64,000 bases of DNA from Rhynchospora pubera (lineage: Eukaryota; Streptophyta; Magnoliopsida; Poales; Cyperaceae): assembly GCA_028095005.1 (NCBI GenBank), contig CM051459.1, forward strand, positions 130,923,657-130,987,656. Reading direction: 5' to 3'. The notes below the pieces were generated by a model, which saw nothing but the letters and a program-made list of their open reading frames with translations, did not search any database and was not told the origin of the DNA. Below, piece by piece: positions 57,322-64,000 of the stretch (within the stretch, counting starts at the first letter, position 1; each line of letters opens with the position of its first letter). Position numbers and translations under genes: made by a program.

Positions 57322-60300
57322 CTTCGTTCGAGCTTCCTGTTGGTTTTTCTTTTTTTTTTCTTTTTCAAATTTGTTGCCTTCCTTGCGTTCTTCAATTTGT
57401 CTTCAATTTTGTTCTCATTGTTTTTGTTCTTTGTCAATTGCAGGTGCATTCCACAGGAGATGAGTGATATGTCCATTCATTGATATGCTCAATTACTTCT
57501 CATTAATTTTCTGGTATTTATTGTTGTTTACATTGTATGAGTGCAGATTAAGCATTAGACATAAGGTTGGGGTTTTTGATTGATAATGTCATTTCAAAAT
57601 ACAATCATATTTACAGAAATGAGATGTGGTCGTCAATTTGAAAAATAGAATCATAGTTGGATAAATATTAAAATCAATTATTAGATTCTTTATTTCTTAT
57701 AGAAATGGTTGCTAGCTTTTTATCCTTATGACCACCAAGAGATTATTGAACAATTAATTTTCATTAGAGGATAAAAATTGAGGTCTTTCAAAGAACATCA
57801 TCTCATGGTGTGTTCAGGTCTTTTGGAGGTCTTTGATATTGACAGTTAATTAACTTATTTTGAGTTTAATATCTCTCTCAATATACTCATGAAAGTTTTT
57901 GCTGGTCAGTAAGTAAATTTTATATTACAGGAGATCTCAAAGTCATTCGAGTAGGTGCATTTCAAGATTCATACAAGATAAAGACATAAATGTTTCAGCA
58001 CAATTCAAGAGGTAAATTTTCATTATTTTAGGGCCATTGACAGTTTTGCCCCTTGCATGTTGTTAGCTCAGAGCAATTAATATGAACTGACTGATTATTA
58101 CTCTGGCTCCAACTTTATGTGCTTTCGGATTTAATGCCTCTTTCAATGAATTTAAAAATGTTTGCTACTGTTATTGCAGAGGTGATGTTTATTTTGATTG
58201 TAGTACAATCAAGAGAAAATTGAACATTCAAATTGGCTATGGGTGCTTCCATCTGACCATGACATTAGAAGTAATTTGTTCAGCTTCTGATCTAATTTAT
58301 GCTTCTCTTAAGATAAAGAATCTATATAAACGCCTCTTTGGGCATATTTTTCAGATTTTTCTATATATGATAATATAGTCAGTTATGAGATAAAAGTTAG
58401 CTAAATTATACAAATGTAAAATATGCTAGGTGGTTGTCATCTCATTCTTTTAGCTGATAAATTTGATTCAGTTCAAACATTCATTCATATAATATGGCTG
58501 ATGTCTTTTTTTTTTTAGTTTCTTGCTTGCTTGATTATATGATCGTCTTTTGTCAATTGTTAGTAATTATATCTTATTAATTAGCAGATAATGTTAACCG
58601 AAGGCAGAAAAGAAAAATATGGCCTTCCATGAATCTATATAGAAGGCTCTATGTACCTTACTTTTCTTTCCGTGCTCAATCTGACTTTGCTACATCATTC
58701 TTGAGTCAAAATTGGTACGTAGTTGGTGGAACCTAAAATGGTAAGAGACTTGAGTATACATGTCAATGTGTGTGTTGTTGTTGTTGGGTTGGGGGGGGGC
58801 GGGGAGGCTGCAGGTGTGAGCTTGAGGGTTTAGGGTTTACCAGTATCCATGTTCTGCTATAGACTTGCAGTATAATTTTGTTCCTCACTGGTTTATTATT
58901 TTTATTTTATAATTATAGTTTTGCGTGTGTTCGGAGATATTCCCAGACATAATCTTATATGTGTTTACTGTTTTCAATCTCCTTTGCAGATGGATCAAAT
59001 AAATGCGCTTCGCCAGTTGAAGAGAGGGAAAACTTCAATGCAGTAAATTCAGGTACTTATATCACAACTTGCTTTAATTATATTTTTGTTCTTTCAAGTA
59101 GAAAAAAAAAGAAAAATTATGGCTTTTGTTTATTAAGCATGTTGGTTTGTTCTACGGGTTAGTATAAAATAAAATATTATAAAATGAAGATAGGATCCTA
59201 CTAGCTATAGAATGAAAGAGAGAGGCTCCTTTAAATTGAGGAGTGAAATTGATAGGACTTCGCCGTTCACATTGGAAAATGTTCTTTTCCTTCTCATTTC
59301 TTTTCTATTTTTTTCCAGGTAAGTGCAATCTTTTCTTGCATTGTTTTTGTCTATTAGTTGTGGTCTTAATAAGGTTATAATTTCGTTGACTACGATGTTG
59401 ACTTTGCTGATGGATTTTTTTTCCTACGGAATTAACTCTGAAGTCTGAACCGGTTGAGCTTCTTCATTTACGACTTTTGGTGCTATAGCTGTTGCTGATG
59501 CCTCCGTGGCTATTTAAATGCAGCAACAAATTTGTCCTTCTTTCTTAGTTCATTATAGTGTTGACCAGCATTATAAACACAGACCATTATTATAAACGCA
59601 ATAAGTTTTAATTGCAATCCATAACAAGGCTGAATCTGAAAGGAAAATCATGTTGATCTATTAGACAATTGAAAACTATCTAATCACAATAACTACCACC
59701 TCATATTAGGTAAATAAGGAGCTAATTATAGAACAATAGGTGATGACATAAGTATTTGATAGAGATAGTTTTTTGGTACATCTTTTATCTAATATTTTTA
59801 GTATCATTGGATGCTCTGCTTACATGGACAACATTAGGACTGCCATCTTTTATCTAATATTTGTACTATCGCTGATAAATAAAAACACTATTTCCTGAAA
59901 AACAGAAAGAAAAAGAGTGCCATCCTTAACTTGCTTCTAGAGAGACAAATATTTCTTAAATACCTTCAAGACAGACCGAGGACTGTTACGAAGAGTAACT
60001 CTAATTCTCTGAACGAAAGATGCCTTAAGTTAACATGTTTGTATTTATATTTATTCCTTGTATTCATCCTTTCAAAGTACAAATGGAAGTTACTTCAATT
60101 TTTATTATACTCTCTTCAAGAAATAATAAAAAATAATTTACATTTGCTAAATTATTACAATGTTGGTGCAAAACTATAATAAGATGTTTATAATAACAAT
60201 CGACTTATATCTATTTCAATTTGCTAAATTTTAAGACGTGTCATAAGAAACTGTTTATGTTATATTGGAACTTGATTTTGTCATGACACAATAGGTTTCA

Positions 60301-60514
60301 ATTTATATTCCCTCTCATTAAGCTATATTTCCAAACATCACAGCTAAACTTCATCAGCCAGAAAATATACCAAGATTATGTTATTAGAATTTAAAGAATA
60401 TCACTACTGATGTAATTTAAGGTTTCTTAACAAGTGTAGCTATATTCCATCAGACAAAGTGCCTCATTTGCTATTCAGTGGTTGCCACATCACTACTACG
60501 AAAGAATTATGTGT
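57322..60514 (+). other. Unidentified exon-like series, possible captured gene
   Basis: Continuation of the segment at 42913-43161. Exon-like pieces with splice-type borders follow: TTGCAG before GTGCATTCCACAGG (57444); a piece near 57932-58012 encoding SQSHSSRCISRFIQDKDINV; a piece from about 58181 encoding GDVYFDCSTIKRKLNIQIGY then GCFHLTMTLEV; and one near 58989-59052 encoding DGSNKCASPVEERENFNAVN before GTACTT. All are on the plus strand. I do not recognise the protein. A G-rich run lies at 58786-58806. The series runs towards the Helitron-type end at 61287. Confidence 0.3.
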
Positions 60515-60522
60515 GGTGCGCG

Positions 60523-60838
60523 TAGAGCTGTCAACGGCACTGCCACCAACGTGGTGCCGTTCCGTTTAACTGAAAAGAACAAATAACGGCACCAGTTTTC
60601 ATTTCGTTTCAATAACGAAACGGCAAACGGAATAAGAAATTGTGACGTTTCGAACCGTTTCGCCTCTTTTCAAACCGTTTCATGTGTATTTTCTTATGTG
60701 AAACGAATAACGGAATGGATTTCTGTACCGTTTTGGAAACGGAACGGTTAACGGAATGGTATATCGTACCGTTTTCTTAAACGAAACGGTAAACGGTATG
60801 GGGTGTTCCGTGCATTTCGGCCACGTTTGACAGCCCTA
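60523..60838. mobile_element. Small hAT element with 8-bp target duplication
   Basis: 316 bp starting TAGAGCTGTCAACGG and ending CGTTTGACAGCCCTA, flanked by GGTGCGCG at 60515-60522 and 60839-60846. It is packed with AACGG/CCGTT motifs, like the ends of the 1.12-kb hAT element at 34.6 kb. Probably the same family; there is no coding capacity. Confidence 0.88.
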
Positions 60839-61259
60839 GGTGCGCGAGTATGCTTCTATGGTCTCATTTTATTTGTTCAAGAAAATTTGATGGTAAACTA
60901 TTTGGTAGTTAATCATTTTATACAATCATGATACATTTTGATCCCTATTCAACTTTATTTCATATCAAATAAGCGATCTCATAGTGAAATAACAGGAGAT
61001 AGAAAAGAAAATTTTATATAGATTTTCAGGGCAGCAGGTCTGAAATTTGAGAATAAGCCCAATTTTTTTAGCGCCAACAGGCCTGAAATTATAGATTAAA
61101 ATTTCATATTTGTATTTTGTTGTCTGTATTTGTCAGTTGACAACATGTCCAATTTTTTTTTTAAATAGCTGCCATAAGCTTATAGGAAAAAAAATAACAA
61201 AAAAAAAAAGCTTCCATAAGCTTATAGGGAAAAAATAACAAATTTTTAAAATACTAATA

Positions 61260-61287
61260 GGTTGCGCAACCGCGACGCCGCATCTAG
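61260..61287 (+). mobile_element. Helitron 3' terminus (hairpin plus CTAG)
   Basis: A perfect inverted repeat, GGTTGCGCAACC (61260-61271), is followed after 12 bases by CTAG (61284-61287) and a T. This is a textbook Helitron 3' end. The TC 5' end was not found; if the exon-like series upstream belongs to it, the 14-kb Athila element sits inside it. Confidence 0.65.
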
Positions 61288-61697
61288 TATATTTATTCTC
61301 TGGTCTGTTAAAGTAGTATAAAATTATTAAAGTCAAGGAGCTGGTGACCGAATGTCAAACTTTTTATTAATTTGTATAGTTAACATTACAAGATGATGGG
61401 CCTGATTCAACAAGGAAAATAGATGAGCGTTTATATATAATTATTGTACTAGAAATGTCCAGAATTTTACTAGAGTCTAGATAGGACAGTAGTTGTAATC
61501 TGTAATCACCAACCTAAAAAAGAGAGAGAAAATACACGAACGAACGCACGGATACACACAAAGTCAAATAATAAGCGAAAATTATAACCATGGATTAAAT
61601 AAAGTGCAATACAAAATGATCAAGTAGGCAAGAATCCATCATCAATCCAGTTATTTAATTAAGCACAAAACATTAATTAATACTTAATTTATGATAG
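61288..61697. other. 3' flank of the WAK-like gene
   Basis: AT-rich, no coding frame supported. Includes the presumed 3' untranslated region on the minus strand near 61550-61697. Confidence 0.45.
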
Positions 61698-63777
61698 TTA
61701 CTTTTTGCAGCAGCAACTTGGGGTTTCAAAATAACATTTTCGGCACAGGCTTGGGGATGCGTAGCAGCTGGTAAAACACGTTTCTACGCACAACTGCTCA
61801 TTGCAGGATGAGTTATCGTCGAACTCGCTCCCCGCTGAAAGTTTGGGCACCACATGCCGACTTGAGCTGGTATTCGTCATTGTCGAGCCTGAATTTTAAT
61901 TTTAATTACTCAAAATTTAGAATGCTTCACAAAACGCTACAATTAATATTAAAACAACAACAACAACGTCAAATAGTAATAATGATGATGCTGATAAATA
62001 AATTTAGTACAATAACTACAATAAAAGTAAAGATGATGGTACTAAATACATAAATTATTGATGGTGTGTCAAAGGTATTTGGTTTTTAATAGATTACATT
62101 GCCATGATGTCTGATTAATCCGTACCAAAAGAAGGAATGAATAAAATTTAGGAAAAAAAAAATTTGTAGAAAACCTTGAAAAAAATTAATATAAAATTTC
62201 ATGTATAATGAAATTTCAATATGAATCATTGAGTTGTTCAGATCATTTATTTGAAACTTGAAAATCGAGATTCCATTGCTGTAGCATAGACGATCATTTT
62301 TACTTTCAAAAGTACAATAACCATTACTTTATAAACATATAGAGAAAGAGAGAGGAATGATACCATCCATGCAGGTCTTTCGGTATGAATAACGTTGTAG
62401 GTCTTTTGTATGCCGGCAACCATTGAGGAGGTAGGGGTTTCCTTGATATCCAGGGGCACAATTGCAACGATAGCCCAAATCATGATAATCGATGCATGCG
62501 CTATGACTGCTAACACATGCATAGCTGGACATATTGCGTCGTGCCAGCTTGCATTTCTCACTACCAATGGTCCAATCAAGAGCAACTGATAAATTGATGA
62601 TATCCTTTTCAAAGGATCCGGGTTCTGTGAGATATGAGGTGCTAAATTTGAATCTGCTGGCTTCTGTTAACACCGCATATCCACAAGTGTCGTAGTTTGA
62701 GATATTAGAAAAGGAAATCAAATCAGACAGAATGATGTAATTTTTTGATTGGAAATAAGGAACAGTAGCCTCACAGCAACCGATGCCAGAGCATGAACCA
62801 TTGGCCACCCTTTCCTTACTCCATTTCCGAGCCACGCAGCCTACTTTTATACTTTGTGTCGTTGTTCTGTTAAGTCTGATATATGCAGATATATTTGAAC
62901 CAATTACGACAAATTTGTTCCTGGTATTCGATAACCAGAAGGGCGTTTGTGTTAAATTGGCTCCAGCAAAATTAAAATTAATGCTTCTGTCAGTGGTGTC
63001 CACACACACTTTCGAAACTGGATTTTTAATCCGAGCTAGGCCTCCTGAAACAGATATGCTGCTCACCTCTAAATCATAACCGAGATTATTTCCTGTAACA
63101 AATGGCTTCAACCTGCCACGGTCATTTTTTTTGCATGGGAACTCAAATTGTTCTGATCTCCCACAACCTTTTCCTATACCAAATGGCCACACAACCTGTA
63201 AAAGCATGCAACTACTTAGTTTCTAAATAATATTTTATTTAGTATCTTATCATTTTACCAAACTAAAATATAGATAACCAATATTAATTGAAACGTAAAA
63301 ATAAAATTATTTTTAGTAAGAAGACATTTAAAAATCATTGGTTATCATATTATATAGCAAACAGACCATTTTCTGCAATTTTTGCAGTTTTATTTGTTTT
63401 AAATTTAAAATATAATGAATCATGAAATCATCTTTTTGTTAATTAGTAATACTTTGAGCCTTAACTGCTTACTGCAGTACCGATCAAACGACATGTGTAC
63501 ATGCATTAATTACGTCTTTAATTGGTCTGGTGTCGATGCAAATTTCTCCCTTAAACTGTGTGGTGAATGTATTTCGCGTTTGTCAATAATAAGAGAATTA
63601 ACTTCATAAGTTTCATAAGGTGCGTGAGATGAATATAGTATCTACCTTGATGTCACCACATTGTCTTTGGCACCCAGGCTGGGGTTGTAGTTGTACCGAC
63701 TGGGCCACCGAAGAAGTTGAAGCAGCAAGCAGTAGCAACAGCATCAGTGCGAGGTTGAAGAACGGAAGGGAAGCCAT
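61698..63777 (-). CDS. Secreted WAK-like ectodomain protein without kinase
   Basis: Exons on the minus strand 63646-63777 (132 bp), 62364-63195 (832) and 61698-61888 (191) total 1,155 bp, or 384 residues, with GT/AG borders and matching phases. Residues 1-26 are a signal peptide (FFNLALMLLLLLAAS, cleavage about VAQ/S). A galacturonan-binding GUB_WAK domain follows (CQRQCGDIK to FGIGKGCGRSEQFEFPC), then the WAK C-terminal region (SVALDWTIGSEKC) and a first EGF-like unit (CIDYHDLGYRCNCAPGYQGNP). Where WAKs continue into a second EGF unit, membrane helix and kinase, exon 3 supplies a short tail with nine cysteines in its last 36 residues, then a stop. It could be a cell-wall decoy or co-receptor, or a truncated WAK. 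Family placement is secure; function is inferred. Confidence 0.75.
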
Positions 63778-64000
63778 ATTATGCTCTTAATGGGTTAACT
63801 GTTTTTAATTTGTAGTTGCTTCTCTTAATTACAGTACTATTAGTAAGAGTGATTTGAAGTAAACCAAACAGAAGTTCTATATTTATATATAGTGCTAGTA
63901 ATGGTTGAAGATATATGCACCAAACAATCTGTCGGTCACACTCACATGTTTTGAATCTAATAGAATCTAGCTACGAGTGGATCCAATTAATTAATTGGCG
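63778..64000 (-). promoter_or_regulatory. Promoter region of the WAK-like gene
   Basis: On the minus strand a TATA box (TATATATAAAT, 63882-63892) lies about 105 bp upstream of the ATG, a plausible spacing for a short leader. No further element is identified. Confidence 0.55.

Noticed and set aside
60490..60505. CACTACTACGAAAG resembling a CACTA terminus
   Set aside because: No matching inverted end with a 3-bp duplication was found nearby; likely chance.

Overview
This is a gene-poor, transposon-rich stretch of a flowering-plant nuclear genome, most likely a eudicot. Evidence: spliced plant genes (F-box/LRR, 40S ribosomal protein S18, a WAK-type ectodomain protein), plant-only LTR lineages (Athila-type Ty3/Gypsy, Sirevirus-type and other Ty1/Copia), a CACTA element, hAT and Mutator-like elements, two Helitron-type 3' ends and many MITEs. 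Species cannot be told from the sequence.

Layout. 1-4 kb: AT-rich DNA with a decayed Athila-type LTR and two MITEs. 4.0-5.9 kb: intact three-exon F-box/LRR gene (+). 6.7-12.6 kb: gene fragments (a lone MATE exon, a lone metallophosphatase exon), an A-depleted block and an unidentified exon-like series ending at a Helitron-like terminus. 13.6-18.6 kb: minus-strand Sirevirus LTR plus gag scrap fused to a 5'-truncated, mutated Copia (Copia A), whose 3' LTR ends inside a truncated RPS18 copy. 18.8-20.7 kb: small transposons and a direct duplication. 21.6-22.8 kb: intact four-exon RPS18 gene (-). 23.6-33.2 kb: remains of an ankyrin/TPR gene (-), with first and last exons present and middle missing, split by a Mutator-like element and a 7.36-kb CACTA carrying a KH-domain fragment. 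33.8-36.1 kb: five relatives of one MITE family and a 1.1-kb hAT element. 36.3-42.9 kb: Copia B, whose 5' LTR is split by a 1.75-kb solo LTR. 43.2-57.3 kb: a complete-length Athila-type element (-) with 1,797-bp LTRs and a GGATG target duplication. 57.3-61.3 kb: exon-like series ending at a second Helitron-like terminus. 61.7-63.8 kb: intact three-exon gene (-) for a secreted kinase-less WAK-like protein with a cysteine-rich tail.

The strongest unexplained signal is in the Athila-type element. It carries about 51 copies of a 17-bp quasi-palindrome (CTGKTCGRNYCGAMCAG), nearly always in pairs or short runs at exactly 21 bp. They lie in both LTRs, untranslated parts and every inter-domain linker of the coding region, but not in the catalytic domains. 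The unrelated Sirevirus LTR has the same architecture with another sequence: seven pairs of a 12-bp palindrome (CGTYRYRYRACG), each at exactly 20 bp. Paired palindromes about two helical turns apart, varying at mirror-image positions, suggest recognition arrays for a dimeric or co-operative factor.

Only three genes look able to make full-length proteins: the F-box/LRR gene, RPS18 and the WAK-like gene. All splice models were read by eye from reading phase and GT/AG signals.
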